DNA from: Microbacterium paraoxydans | GTDB lineage: Bacteria > Actinomycetota > Actinomycetes > Actinomycetales > Microbacteriaceae | Direction of reading: 5' to 3' | DNA: 64,000 nt | NCBI RefSeq assembly: GCF_019056515.1 | Contig: NZ_CP064873.1 | Span: 434,001 to 498,000, forward strand | In this document: positions 16,758-26,167 of the stretch, piece by piece | How the letters are laid out: every line of letters begins with the position of its first letter | How positions within the stretch are numbered: the first letter of the stretch is position 1 | The notes under the pieces: generated by a model | Database searches by the model: none | What the model was told of the DNA's origin: nothing | What the model saw: only the letters and a program-made list of their open reading frames with translations | Position numbers and translations under genes: made by a program

Positions 16758-18020
16758 ATGCCCCGCACCTCTCGCCGCGCCCTGGGCGCCCTCGCCGCCT
16801 CCGCGGCCGCCGTCCTGGCGCTCTCCGCCTGCTCCTCCTCCGCGACCGGGGAGTCGTCGGGCGGCGACATCACCCTCAGCTACGCGATCTGGGACGAGAA
16901 CCAGAAGCCCGCGATGGAGGACATCGCCGCCGCGTACACCGAGGAGCACCCGAACGTCACGATCGAGATCCAGGTCACGCCGTACAAGGAGTACTTCACC
17001 AAGCTCCAGACCGCGGTGACGGGCGGCTCGGCCGCCGACGTGTTCTGGATGAACGGCCCGAACTTCCAGCTCTACGCCTCGAACGGACAGCTCGCCCCGC
17101 TCGACGACGTGGACGCGGCCGACTACCCCCAGGGGCTCGTCGACCTCTACACCTACGACGACGCGCTCTACGGCGCCCCCAAGGACTTCGACACCGTCGC
17201 GCTCTGGTACAACAAGGCGCTGTTCGACGCCGCGGGGGTGGAGTATCCGAGCGCGGGCTGGACCTGGGACGACTTCCGTTCCGCGGCCGCGAAGCTGACC
17301 GACCCGGCGAAGGGCCAGTTCGGCGTCGCCGCGAGCCAGTACGGCCAGGAGAACTTCTACAACTCCATCGCGCAGGCCGGCGGCGAGGTCATCTCCGCGG
17401 ACGGCACCCAGAGCGGATACGGCTCCCCCGAGGCTCTCGAGGGCATCGAGCTGTGGACCGACCTCATCGCCGACGGCTCCTCGCCCACGGCGCAGCAGAT
17501 GACGGACACGAACCCGGAGGACTTCTTCCTGTCCGGCAAGGTCGCCATGTTCCAGAACGGCTCCTGGGCCGCCATCGCCTACGCGGACAACGCGGACATC
17601 GGGGGCAGCGTCGACGTGGCGCCGCTGCCGGCGGGTCCGGAGGGCAACCAGAGCGTGATCCACGGCGTCGGGAACGTCGCGAACGCCAAGAGCGCGCACG
17701 TGGAGGAGGCCAAGGACTTCGCCGCCTTCGCGAGCGGCGAGCAGGCCGCGAAGATCCAGGCCGAGACCGGCACCGTGATCCCCGCGTACAACGGCACGCA
17801 GCAGGCCTGGGTCGACGCCCTCCCGCAGTACGACCTGCAGGTCTACATCGACGCGCTGGAGACGGCCGTCCCGTACCCCGTGTCGAAGAACACCTCCGCG
17901 TGGACGAGCATCGAGAGCGAGGTGCTGTCCCAGGTGTGGTCCGGAGCGGTCTCCCCGAAGGACGGACTGCAGGATCTCGCCGCGCAGATGCAGACCGCGC
18001 TGGACGCCGAGCAGGAGTGA
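16758..18020 (+). CDS. Extracellular sugar-binding lipoprotein (CUT1 ABC importer)
   Basis: The 420-residue protein has a lipoprotein signal with lipobox LSAC (near residue 25) and a Ser/Gly linker. The mature region begins ITLSYAIWDENQKPAMEDI, a family 1 solute-binding protein. Trp- and Tyr-rich segments (VFWMNGPNFQLYAS, ALWYNKALFD) are typical of sugar-stacking sites. The ATG at 16758 has AAAGGAG at 16744-16750. It heads an operon with two permeases, a LacI regulator and a dehydrogenase. The substrate is unknown. Confidence 0.93.
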   Translation: MPRTSRRALGALAASAAAVLALSACSSSATGESSGGDITLSYAIWDENQKPAMEDIAAAYTEEHPNVTIEIQVTPYKEYFTKLQTAVTGGSAADVFWMNGPNFQLYASNGQLAPLDDVDAADYPQGLVDLYTYDDALYGAPKDFDTVALWYNKALFDAAGVEYPSAGWTWDDFRSAAAKLTDPAKGQFGVAASQYGQENFYNSIAQAGGEVISADGTQSGYGSPEALEGIELWTDLIADGSSPTAQQMTDTNPEDFFLSGKVAMFQNGSWAAIAYADNADIGGSVDVAPLPAGPEGNQSVIHGVGNVANAKSAHVEEAKDFAAFASGEQAAKIQAETGTVIPAYNGTQQAWVDALPQYDLQVYIDALETAVPYPVSKNTSAWTSIESEVLSQVWSGAVSPKDGLQDLAAQMQTALDAEQE

Positions 18021-18024
18021 CCGG

Positions 18025-18987
18025 ATGACCGTCCTCGCGCCTCGCGCGGTCGCCCCCGCCGCCGGACGGACCCCGGAGGCCCCACCCTCCGGGGTCCGCC
18101 GGCGGCGCCGCACGCCCGGTGCCTCGCCGTGGTGGGCTCTGGTGTTCCTCGGGCCCACCGCCCTGGGCCTCGCCGTGTTCTACCTGTGGCCGACCGTGCG
18201 CACGCTCATCATCTCCTTCACGAAGACGGGGCCGTTCGGCGGCGCGGAGTGGATCGGGTTCGAGAACTACGTCCGGCTGTTCCAGGATCCGGAGCTCCTC
18301 GGGGCCCTCCGTAACACCGCGGTCTACACGGTGATCGCGCTCATCGGCATCCCACTCGCGGTCGGGATCGCCGCGCTGCTGAACACCACCGGTCTCAAGG
18401 GCCGCAGCGCCTATCGCACGCTCTACTTCATCCCCGTCGTCACCATGCCCGCGGCGATCGCGCTCGTGTGGCGCATGATCTACAACGGCGACTACGGCGT
18501 GCTGAACGCGGCCCTCGGCGCGGTCGGCATCGAGGGGCGGAGCTGGCTGACCGATCCGAACACCGCGCTGGTCGCGATCGCCGTCGTCGGCATCTGGGCG
18601 GGCCTCGGGACCAACATCGTCATCTTCCTCGCCGGGCTCCAGGGCATCCCCGACACGATCATGGAGGCGGCCGACCTCGACGGGGCGGGCCCCGTACGCA
18701 AGTTCTTCTCGATCACGATCCCGCTGCTGTCGCCCTCGATCTTCTTCGTCAGCGTCATCAGCGTGATCGGGGCGCTGCAGGTGTTCGATCTCATCTACAT
18801 GATGCTCGGGCGCAGCAACCCCGCGATGCCGAACACCCGGACGGTCGTCTACCTGTTCTACGAGGCGGGCTTCCTCGACAACGACCGCGGCTACGCCGCC
18901 GCCGTCGCCTTCCTCCTGCTGCTGATCATCCTCGTGCTGACGATCGTGCAGTTCCGGCTGCAGAAGAAGTGGGTGCACTATGAGTGA
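18025..18987 (+). CDS. CUT1 sugar ABC transporter permease (MalF/UgpA type)
   Basis: The 320-residue protein has a Pro/Arg-rich cytoplasmic start and six predicted membrane helices. The EAA loop is IMEAADLDGAGPVRKFFSI, before the last two helices. It starts four bases after the binding-protein stop and overlaps the next permease by eight bases, so the three transport genes are tightly coupled. Confidence 0.94.
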   Translation: MTVLAPRAVAPAAGRTPEAPPSGVRRRRRTPGASPWWALVFLGPTALGLAVFYLWPTVRTLIISFTKTGPFGGAEWIGFENYVRLFQDPELLGALRNTAVYTVIALIGIPLAVGIAALLNTTGLKGRSAYRTLYFIPVVTMPAAIALVWRMIYNGDYGVLNAALGAVGIEGRSWLTDPNTALVAIAVVGIWAGLGTNIVIFLAGLQGIPDTIMEAADLDGAGPVRKFFSITIPLLSPSIFFVSVISVIGALQVFDLIYMMLGRSNPAMPNTRTVVYLFYEAGFLDNDRGYAAAVAFLLLLIILVLTIVQFRLQKKWVHYE

Positions 18988-19870
18988 CGTCTCCCTCGAC
19001 ACCCGCGCGGTCGTCGGTGCCGCCCCCGCACGATCGCGGAGGGCGGGCACCCCACGGAACCGCGGGCTGTGGATCGTCCACGTCGTGCTCATCGTCGGCG
19101 CCGCGCTCATGGTGTTCCCGTTCGTCTGGCAGCTGCTGACCTCGTTCAAGACGCTGTCCGACTCGGTGCAGGTGCCGCCGTCGTTCCTTCCGCGCGAGTG
19201 GGTGTTCACCAACTTCGCCGAGGTCTTCGACTCGATGCCGTTCGGGCAGATGTTCCTGAACTCCGTGCTCCTCACGGTCGGCCGCACGGTCGGGCAGGTC
19301 GCCCTGTGCACCATGGCGGGCTACGCGTTCGCGCGCATCGCCTTCCCGGGCCGGAACGCCCTGTTCGTCGTGTTCCTCTCGGTGCTCATGGTGCCCTCGC
19401 AGCTCTACCTGCTGCCGCAGTACGAGATCATCCAGGCGCTCGGCTGGCTGAACACGCTGCAGGCGCTCATCGTGCCCGGCATCTTCAGCGCCTTCGGGAC
19501 CTTCCTGATGCGGCAGTTCTTCCTCTCGATGCCGGCCGAGCTGGAGGAGGCGGCGCGCATCGACGGGGCGAATCCGTGGCAGACCTTCTGGCGGATCATG
19601 GTTCCGCTCGCGAAGCCTGGCATCATCGCACTTGTGGTGTTCACTGTGCTGTGGTCCTGGAACGATCTGCTGTGGCCGCTGATCGTGACGACCGATCCGG
19701 CGAAGATGCCGCTGTCGGTCGGACTCTCGCAGCTCGTCGGCATCCACGGCACCGACTACCCGGTGCTCATGGCGGGTGCCCTGCTGGCGACCCTGCCCAT
19801 GCTGGTGACGTTCATGATCCTGCAGCGGCAGTTCATCCAGGGCATCGCGTTCAGCGGGACGAAGGGCTGA
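18980..19870 (+). CDS. CUT1 sugar ABC transporter permease (MalG/UgpE type)
   Basis: The 296-residue protein has about six membrane helices and the EAA loop LEEAARIDGANPWQTFWRI in the C-terminal third. It pairs with the upstream permease. As in the other two importers of the window, no ATPase gene is present, implying a shared ATPase elsewhere. The LacI gene follows after three bases. Confidence 0.94.
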   Translation: MSDVSLDTRAVVGAAPARSRRAGTPRNRGLWIVHVVLIVGAALMVFPFVWQLLTSFKTLSDSVQVPPSFLPREWVFTNFAEVFDSMPFGQMFLNSVLLTVGRTVGQVALCTMAGYAFARIAFPGRNALFVVFLSVLMVPSQLYLLPQYEIIQALGWLNTLQALIVPGIFSAFGTFLMRQFFLSMPAELEEAARIDGANPWQTFWRIMVPLAKPGIIALVVFTVLWSWNDLLWPLIVTTDPAKMPLSVGLSQLVGIHGTDYPVLMAGALLATLPMLVTFMILQRQFIQGIAFSGTKG

Positions 19871-19873
19871 GAC

Positions 19874-20929
19874 ATGGCACAGCGTGAGCACGCCCCGAGC
19901 CGCCGCCCGACCCTGCGGATGGTGGCCGAACGTGCCGGAGTGTCGACCGCGACCGTCTCGTACGTGTTCTCCGGGCGAGCAGGGGCCAGCGGGGCGGGCG
20001 TGGCCGAGGCCACCGCGGCGCGGGTGCTCGCGGCGGCGGACGAGCTCAACTACCGGCCGAACACGGCCGCGAGGGCGATCCGCACGGGTCGCAGCGGCAT
20101 GGTGCAGCTCTCCCTGCACATGCTGAGCGATCCGTGGTCGCTGGCGGTGGCCGACGCCGTGAACGCCGAGGCGAACCGGCACGGGCTGACGACGCTGATC
20201 CTCGCCGACGGCGACTGGCACGCGGCCCTCGACCGTGTCGAGAGCGACGTGGCGTATCTCGACGGCGTCGGCCTGGACGAGGAGGACGCCCGACGGCTGG
20301 GCGACCTCGTCAAGCGCGGCCAGCGGCTCGTGGTGTTCTCGGAGCATCTGGAGCCGGACGGCTTCGACGTCATCCGCTCGGACGCGATCCCGGGGTGCGA
20401 ACTCGCGATGGATCACCTGCTGGAGCGGCACACGGCCATCGGCTGCATCGCCGCGGAGGGTGCCGTCCGCCTCGCGGGAACCCAGGTCACGCGCTACACG
20501 CCGTACGTCGAGAAGCTCGCGGCGGCCGGCATCTCCCCGGATCCGGCGTGGACCGTGACCTACGCGGAGACCCAGGCCAGCGCCTTCACCGCCGCGATCG
20601 AGCTGCTGTCGCAGGAGAACCGCCCGGACGCCGTGTACGCGACGACCGACTTCGCCGCGATCGCCGCGATCAACGCCGCGCACATGCTCGGGCTCCGCGT
20701 GCCGCACGACGTCGCGGTGATCGGTGTCGGGAACACGCCGGACGCACGGCTCATCGCGCCCACCCTCACCACCGTCGGCCCCACGGACTTCTACGAGCGT
20801 CAGGCGCGGATCATCGTCGAGAAGGCGCTCGAGGGCGAGCCCTCGCCCGGGGCGCTGCACGAGTTCCCCTGGGCCCTCGTCCCCGGCGGCTCGACCGACC
20901 TCGACGCCCCGGCAGCCCGCGGCCGCTGA
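19874..20929 (+). CDS. LacI family transcriptional regulator
   Basis: The 351-residue protein has the LacI helix-turn-helix and hinge at residues about 12-65 (LRMVAERAGVSTATVSYVFSG, ending ELNYRPNTAARAIRTG), then a periplasmic-binding-protein-like effector domain. The HTH-hinge spacing is a few residues longer than usual (GASGAGVAEATAARV). It is cotranscribed with the transporter and probably binds the palindrome at 16694-16709, releasing it when the imported sugar or a phosphorylated product binds. Confidence 0.92.
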   Translation: MAQREHAPSRRPTLRMVAERAGVSTATVSYVFSGRAGASGAGVAEATAARVLAAADELNYRPNTAARAIRTGRSGMVQLSLHMLSDPWSLAVADAVNAEANRHGLTTLILADGDWHAALDRVESDVAYLDGVGLDEEDARRLGDLVKRGQRLVVFSEHLEPDGFDVIRSDAIPGCELAMDHLLERHTAIGCIAAEGAVRLAGTQVTRYTPYVEKLAAAGISPDPAWTVTYAETQASAFTAAIELLSQENRPDAVYATTDFAAIAAINAAHMLGLRVPHDVAVIGVGNTPDARLIAPTLTTVGPTDFYERQARIIVEKALEGEPSPGALHEFPWALVPGGSTDLDAPAARGR

Positions 20930-20970
20930 GCCGCCCCCTTTCTCTCCCCCTCTGTCACGAAGGACTTCTG

Positions 20971-22167
20971 TTGGACCTCCACATCGGCATCATCGGCTTC
21001 GGCGCGCGCTCCACCCTCCAGGAGGAGGTGCACCGGCCGGGGCACGGCTCCCGCATCACCGCCGTCTGTGACCTCGCCCCGCGCGCCCGCGAGGACGCCA
21101 GGGCGCTCGTCCCCGACGCGCTCATCACCGACTCCCTCGACGAGCTGCTCGCATCCGGCGTCGACGCGGTCATGGTGCTGACCCCGGACGACACGCACGC
21201 CGCCCTGACCATCCGGGCGCTGGAAGCCGGGGTGCCCGTCTTCTGCGAGAAGCCCCTCGCGATCGATCTCGCCGACGCCGACCGCATGCTGGAGACCGCG
21301 CGACGCACCGGCACCCGGCTCTACATCGGTCACAACATGCGGCACATGCCCGTGATCACCCTCATGCGCGGGCTCATCCATGACGGGCGCATCGGGCAGG
21401 TGAAGGCCGTGTGGGTGCGGCACTTCGTGGGGCACGGCGGCGACTTCTACTTCAAGGACTGGCACGCCGACCGGAGCCGCACCACCGGACTCCTCCTGCA
21501 GAAGGGAGCGCACGACCTCGACATCATCCACTGGCTGGCCGGCGCGTACACCGAGCAGGTGGCGGCGATGGGCGGCCTGAGCGTCTATGGCGACATCACC
21601 GACCGGCGGGACCGCACGGGGGAGCGGATGCCCGACTGGTTCAGCATGGACAACTGGCCGCCGACCGCGCTCACGGGACTCCACCCCGTCGTCGACGTCG
21701 AGGACATCTCGATGGTGAACCTGAGGCTGGAGGGCGGGATCTTCGCGTCCTACCAGCAGTGCCACTTCACCCCGGACTACTGGCGGAACTACACCGTGAT
21801 CGGCACCGAGGGGCGCATCGAGAACTTTGGCGACGTGGCCGGCAGCGAGGTGAGGCTGTGGAACCGTCGGCATGCCGGGGCGGCCGACGCGGACGAGGTG
21901 TTCATCGTGCCCGAGGTGCCCGACGCCGGACACGACGGTGCCGACGCGCTGCTCGTGGCCGAGTTCCTCCGGTTCGTGCGGCACGGTGGTCTCACGGCGA
22001 CCTCTCCCGTCGCGGCGCGGGAGGCCGTGGCCGCCGGGATCCTCGCGACCGCGTCCCTCCGGGGCGACGGCTCCGCGATCTCCGTCCCTCCGCTCGACCC
22101 CGAGCTCGTCGCCTACTTCGAGCGCGGCCAGACCCCCTCCTCCACCCCCTCCTCCTCCGCCGCCTGA
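20971..22167 (+). CDS. Gfo/Idh/MocA family NAD(P)-dependent oxidoreductase
   Basis: This 398-residue protein begins with a Rossmann strand and GFGAR loop (IGIIGFGARS). It carries the EKP motif (VFCEKPLAIDLADAD, near residue 90) whose Lys is catalytic, and a C-terminal beta-sheet domain (GLLLQKGAHDLDIIHWLAGAY) with the conserved His/Asp pair. Members oxidise inositols, sugar acids or keto sugars. The start is a TTG with GAAGGA six bases upstream and no better in-frame ATG. The C-terminus is a low-complexity Ser/Pro tail. It probably takes the first catabolic step on the sugar imported by the preceding operon. Confidence 0.9.
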   Translation: MDLHIGIIGFGARSTLQEEVHRPGHGSRITAVCDLAPRAREDARALVPDALITDSLDELLASGVDAVMVLTPDDTHAALTIRALEAGVPVFCEKPLAIDLADADRMLETARRTGTRLYIGHNMRHMPVITLMRGLIHDGRIGQVKAVWVRHFVGHGGDFYFKDWHADRSRTTGLLLQKGAHDLDIIHWLAGAYTEQVAAMGGLSVYGDITDRRDRTGERMPDWFSMDNWPPTALTGLHPVVDVEDISMVNLRLEGGIFASYQQCHFTPDYWRNYTVIGTEGRIENFGDVAGSEVRLWNRRHAGAADADEVFIVPEVPDAGHDGADALLVAEFLRFVRHGGLTATSPVAAREAVAAGILATASLRGDGSAISVPPLDPELVAYFERGQTPSSTPSSSAA

Positions 22168-22295
22168 CCCACCGGCAGGGGAGTGCAATAGGGCACCCGA
22201 ACCGCGTCTACCAGGTACGTTTCTGATCCTGCAGCGCGGGGGAGGAGGAGAGGCGCGGGGCTCTCAGGGAGTTCACACCGGAGGGAATGTACAAA

Positions 22296-22307
22296 CGTAC
22301 ATGTACG
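22296..22307 (+). promoter_or_regulatory. Probable TetR operator
   Basis: CGTACATGTACG is a perfect 12-bp palindrome, and a third GTAC (22289-22292) lies seven bases to the left, extending the symmetric region. It ends 19 bases before the TetR start, consistent with autorepression and control of the exporter downstream. The rest of 22168-22290 shows nothing recognisable. Confidence 0.65.
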
Positions 22308-22326
22308 GATGTCCAGGGGGTGAGCG

Positions 22327-22914
22327 ATGGCGGAGAGCGCGCGTCGGCGGCGTGATCCCGAAGCGCGCCGTCGGGAGATCGTCACCGCGACCGCCGAGCT
22401 CATCGTCGAGGTCGGGGCCGACGCCATCACGCACCGCATGGTCGCCGCCCGCGCCGGAGTGCCGCTCGGGGCGACCACCCAGTACTTCGACACCCTCGAC
22501 GACCTGCGCGGCGCCGCCTTCCTGGCCCTCGCGGACGAGATCGAATGCCGGCTCGACGGGGTGCGGCAGACCCTCGCCGAACGCGGAGCCGGGGCCGACG
22601 TCATCGCCGCGCTCGTCCACGACAGCATCCACGACGGACACGCGGTGCAGGCGGACAGAGCGGTGGTCACGGCAGCCGTCCACGATCCGCGTCTGCGCGA
22701 GCTCGCGCGCCACCTGTCCGACCGCCTCGTCGACCTCCTGGAGCCGACCTATGGCGCCGACCGGGCCCGAGCGGCGATGATCTTCATCGACGGCGTCATG
22801 TGGAGCACGCAGATCCGCGACGTCGATCTCGAACAGTCCTTCCTCGAATCCGCACTGGCGCGGATCCTCGGAGAACCTCTCTCCCTCCCATCCGCAGCGA
22901 CCGCCATCCCCTGA
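22327..22914 (+). CDS. TetR family transcriptional regulator
   Basis: The 195-residue protein has a TetR helix-turn-helix at residues about 10-55 (RRREIVTATAELIVEVGADAITHRMVAARAGVPLGATTQYF), followed by an all-helical ligand-binding domain that gives no clue to the ligand. AGGGGG lies six bases before the ATG. The exporter gene starts 16 bases after its stop, so the two form an operon under the upstream palindrome. Confidence 0.92.
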   Translation: MAESARRRRDPEARRREIVTATAELIVEVGADAITHRMVAARAGVPLGATTQYFDTLDDLRGAAFLALADEIECRLDGVRQTLAERGAGADVIAALVHDSIHDGHAVQADRAVVTAAVHDPRLRELARHLSDRLVDLLEPTYGADRARAAMIFIDGVMWSTQIRDVDLEQSFLESALARILGEPLSLPSAATAIP

Positions 22915-22930
22915 CACCGAGGACCCCGCC

Positions 22931-25900
22931 TTGTCGAAACTCGCCATCCTCAGCCTGAAGAACCGCGCCCTCATCGCGCTCGTGACGATCGTCGCCGCGG
23001 TGTTCGGCGGGCTCGCGCTGACCAACCTCAAGCAGGAGCTCATCCCGTCGCTCGAGCTGCCGGCACTCGTGGTCATGACCACGTACCCCGGCGCCTCGCC
23101 CGAGGTGGTCGAGAACGACGTCTCGACGCCGATCGAGTCGGCCATCCAGGGGGTTCCCGACCTGGAGTCGACCACCGCGACGAGCACGACCAATGCGTCC
23201 ATCGTGCAGGCGATGTTCTCGTACGGCACGAACCTCGCGACCGCGGAGCAGAAGATCCAGCAGGCGATCAACCGCATCTCCTCGCAGCTGCCGGAGGACG
23301 TCACGCCGCAGGTGCTCTCGGTCTCGATCGACGACTTCCCGGTGATCCAGGTGGCGGTCACCGGCTTCGACGACGCGGACAACGCCCAGGCGCAGCTCGA
23401 GAGCGTCGCGATCCCCGACCTCGAGGACGTCGACGGGGTGAACGCGGCCGAGATCGTCGGCGGCGTCGGACAGCGCATCACCATCACCCCCGACCTCGCG
23501 AAGCTCGCCGCCGCCGGACAGAGCAGCGAGGCGATCAGCACGGCACTCCAGCAGAACGGCACCCTGTTCCCCGGCGGCGAGATCACCGAGGACGACGAGA
23601 CCCTCACGGTGCAGACCGGAGCGAAGATCACCTCGGTCGACGAGATCGCCGCCCTGCCGCTCGTCGGCACCGCGGTCACCATCGGCGACGTCGCGACGGT
23701 GGAGCAGGTGTCCGACCCGGTGACCTCGATCTCCCGCGTCGACGGCGAGGACGCCCTGTCGATCTCCATCACGAAGCTCCCCGCCGCCAACACGGTCGAG
23801 GTGTCGCAGGGGGTCATCGCGGCCCTCGACGAGATCGGGGAGGCGCTTCCGGACGCGGAGTTCACGGTCGTGTTCGACCAGGCGCCGTTCATCGTGCAGT
23901 CCATCGACACCCTCGCCACGGAGGGTCTGCTCGGTCTCGTGATGGCCGTGCTCGTGATCCTCGTGTTCCTGATGTCGGTGCGCTCGACCCTGGTCACCGC
24001 GATCTCGATCCCGACCTCGGTCCTCATCACCTTCATCGGGCTGCAGGCGTTCGGCTACTCCCTCAACGTGCTGACCCTCGGGGCGCTCACGATCGCGATC
24101 GGCCGCGTGGTCGACGACTCCATCGTGGTGATCGAGAACATCAAGCGCCACTACGTGGGCGACGCGGACAAGGGCGATGCGATCCGTCTCGCCGTGCGCG
24201 AGGTCGCCGCCGCCATCACCGCCTCGACCATCACGACGGTGGCGGTGTTCCTGCCGATCGTGTTCGTGGGCGACATGGTGGGCGAGCTGTTCCGTCCGTT
24301 CGCGATGACCGTCACGATCGCCATGGTCGCGTCGCTCTTCGTGGCTCTGACGATCGTCCCGGTGCTCGCGTACTGGTTCCTCAAGCCCGGCAAGCCGCTC
24401 CTCGACGACCAGGGGAACGCGATCGACCCGGAGGACCCGGCCGCCCCGCCGACGCGGCTGCAGCGCGGCTACCGGCCCATCCTCGGCTGGACGCTGAAGC
24501 ACTCGGGCATCACGGTCGCGCTCGCGGTGGTGGTCCTCGCCGGGACCCTCGCCGCCGCCCCGCTGATGAAGGTGAACTTCCTCAGCGACTCCGGTCAGAA
24601 CACCATGACCGTGACGCAGGACCTCGGGCCGACCGCGAGCCTGCAGGCGAAGTCCGACGCCGCCGTCCCCGTCGAGGAGGCCCTCCTCGACATCGACGGC
24701 ATCGAGCACGTGCAGGCCTCCATCGGGTCGAGCGGTTCCGCGCTGCGCGACGCGTTCTCCGGCGGTGCGGGCATCACGTACTCCGTGCTCACCGACGGCG
24801 ACGCCGACCAGGAGAAGCTGCGCGCCGAGGTGCAGGACGCGATCGACGGCCTCGGCGACGAGGTCGGCGAGGTCGCCGTCGCGGCATCCGCCGGCTTCGG
24901 CTCCAGCGACATCGAGATCACCGTGTCGGCCGCGAGCGGCGACGACCTCGCCACCGCCACCTCCGCCGTGGTGGACGAGCTCGACGGCCGCGAGGGCATC
25001 GGGCAGGTGACCGACAACCTCGCCGAGGCGCTGCCGTACATCGCCGTGGTCGTGGATCGCCAGGCCGCCGCCCAGGTCGGACTGTCCGAGGTCGCCGTCG
25101 GATCGATCGTGTCGAACACGATGCGTCCCCAGCAGATCGGCTCGGTCGAGATCGACGACACCGCGCTGACCGTGTACCTCGTCAACCCGGAGCCGCCGAC
25201 GACCGTCGACGCCCTCCAGCAGCTCGCGATCCCCACCGCGGCGGGCATCGTGCCGCTGGAGGACATCGCGACCGTGGAGCAGCGCAACGGTCCGACCTCG
25301 ATCACCACCGAGCAGGGACGGCGCACCGCGACCGTCACCGTGCCGCCCGCATCGGACAACCTCGCGGTCGCCACCCAGTCGGTCACCGAGGCGCTCGCCG
25401 CCGCGGACCTGCCGGACGGCGCCTCGGCCGAGGTCGGCGGCGTCGCCTCGCAGCAGGCCGACTCGTTCGCGCAGCTCGGCCTGGCGATGCTCGCCGCGAT
25501 CCTCATCGTGTACGTGGTGATGGTGGCGACGTTCAAGTCGCTGCGTCAGCCGCTGCTGCTGCTGATCTCGGTGCCGTTCGCGGCGACCGGCGCCATCCTG
25601 CTGCAGATCATCACGGGCGTACCGCTCGGCGTGGCATCGCTGATCGGCGTGCTGATGCTCATCGGCATCGTGGTGACGAACGCGATCGTGCTCGTCGACC
25701 TCGTGAACCAGTACCGGGAGAAGGGACTGTCGACCGCGGAGGCGGTGATGGCGGGAGGGGAGAAGCGTCTGCGCCCGATCCTCATGACCGCGCTCGCCAC
25801 CATCCTCGCCCTCACCCCGATGGCGCTCGGGATCACCGGGCACGGCGGCTTCATCTCGCAGCCGCTGGCGATCGTGGTGATCGGCGGGCTCGTCTCCTCG

Positions 25901-26071
25901 ACCGTGCTGACGCTCATCGTGCTGCCGACCCTGTACAACCTCGTCGAGGGGGCGCGGGAGCGCCGTCGCGCGCGGAAGGGCGAGCCGCACGACGATGGCG
26001 CCCCGGTCCCCGTGCACACGGACGGCACGCCGGTCAGCCGGCGCGAGCTGCGCGAGAACCACGGCGAGTAG
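22931..26071 (+). CDS. RND superfamily efflux permease (AcrB/HAE1-like)
   Basis: This 1046-residue membrane protein has the RND plan: one helix, a large extracellular domain, a helix bundle, then the same again. GRVVDDSIVVIEN (near residue 390) is the helix-4 proton-relay motif with paired Asp. The N-terminus (LKNRALIALVTIVAAVFGGLAL) and FP/SLELPALVVMTTYPGASPEVVE resemble AcrB/MdtB rather than mycobacterial MmpL. No membrane-fusion or outer-membrane partner is nearby, as expected in a monoderm host. The TTG start at 22931 has AGGA upstream. The gene is cotranscribed with TetR, so it probably exports the TetR ligand; the substrate is unknown. Confidence 0.9.
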   Translation: MSKLAILSLKNRALIALVTIVAAVFGGLALTNLKQELIPSLELPALVVMTTYPGASPEVVENDVSTPIESAIQGVPDLESTTATSTTNASIVQAMFSYGTNLATAEQKIQQAINRISSQLPEDVTPQVLSVSIDDFPVIQVAVTGFDDADNAQAQLESVAIPDLEDVDGVNAAEIVGGVGQRITITPDLAKLAAAGQSSEAISTALQQNGTLFPGGEITEDDETLTVQTGAKITSVDEIAALPLVGTAVTIGDVATVEQVSDPVTSISRVDGEDALSISITKLPAANTVEVSQGVIAALDEIGEALPDAEFTVVFDQAPFIVQSIDTLATEGLLGLVMAVLVILVFLMSVRSTLVTAISIPTSVLITFIGLQAFGYSLNVLTLGALTIAIGRVVDDSIVVIENIKRHYVGDADKGDAIRLAVREVAAAITASTITTVAVFLPIVFVGDMVGELFRPFAMTVTIAMVASLFVALTIVPVLAYWFLKPGKPLLDDQGNAIDPEDPAAPPTRLQRGYRPILGWTLKHSGITVALAVVVLAGTLAAAPLMKVNFLSDSGQNTMTVTQDLGPTASLQAKSDAAVPVEEALLDIDGIEHVQASIGSSGSALRDAFSGGAGITYSVLTDGDADQEKLRAEVQDAIDGLGDEVGEVAVAASAGFGSSDIEITVSAASGDDLATATSAVVDELDGREGIGQVTDNLAEALPYIAVVVDRQAAAQVGLSEVAVGSIVSNTMRPQQIGSVEIDDTALTVYLVNPEPPTTVDALQQLAIPTAAGIVPLEDIATVEQRNGPTSITTEQGRRTATVTVPPASDNLAVATQSVTEALAAADLPDGASAEVGGVASQQADSFAQLGLAMLAAILIVYVVMVATFKSLRQPLLLLISVPFAATGAILLQIITGVPLGVASLIGVLMLIGIVVTNAIVLVDLVNQYREKGLSTAEAVMAGGEKRLRPILMTALATILALTPMALGITGHGGFISQPLAIVVIGGLVSSTVLTLIVLPTLYNLVEGARERRRARKGEPHDDGAPVPVHTDGTPVSRRELRENHGE

Positions 26072-26093
26072 TCGCGCGTCCGCAACGCGGAGA

Positions 26094-26135
26094 AAGGGCC
26101 CCGGTCCCGTCGAGGAGACGAGGATCGGGGCCCTT
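26094..26135 (+). terminator. Intrinsic terminator between convergent genes
   Basis: Arms AAGGGCCCCG (26094-26103) and CGGGGCCCTT (26126-26135) enclose a 22-base loop that can itself pair (CGTC/GACG). It lies 23 bases after the RND stop and before the convergent mutarotase gene, so it may serve both. Confidence 0.8.
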
Positions 26136-26167
26136 CCGCGTGTGTTCTCCGGACCGGTGGACCGCGG

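Noticed and set aside
22796..26062. Reverse-strand frame of over 1000 codons opposite the RND gene
   Set aside because: It is composed of Arg/His/Asp-rich shadow sequence, while the forward frame is a full RND pump.
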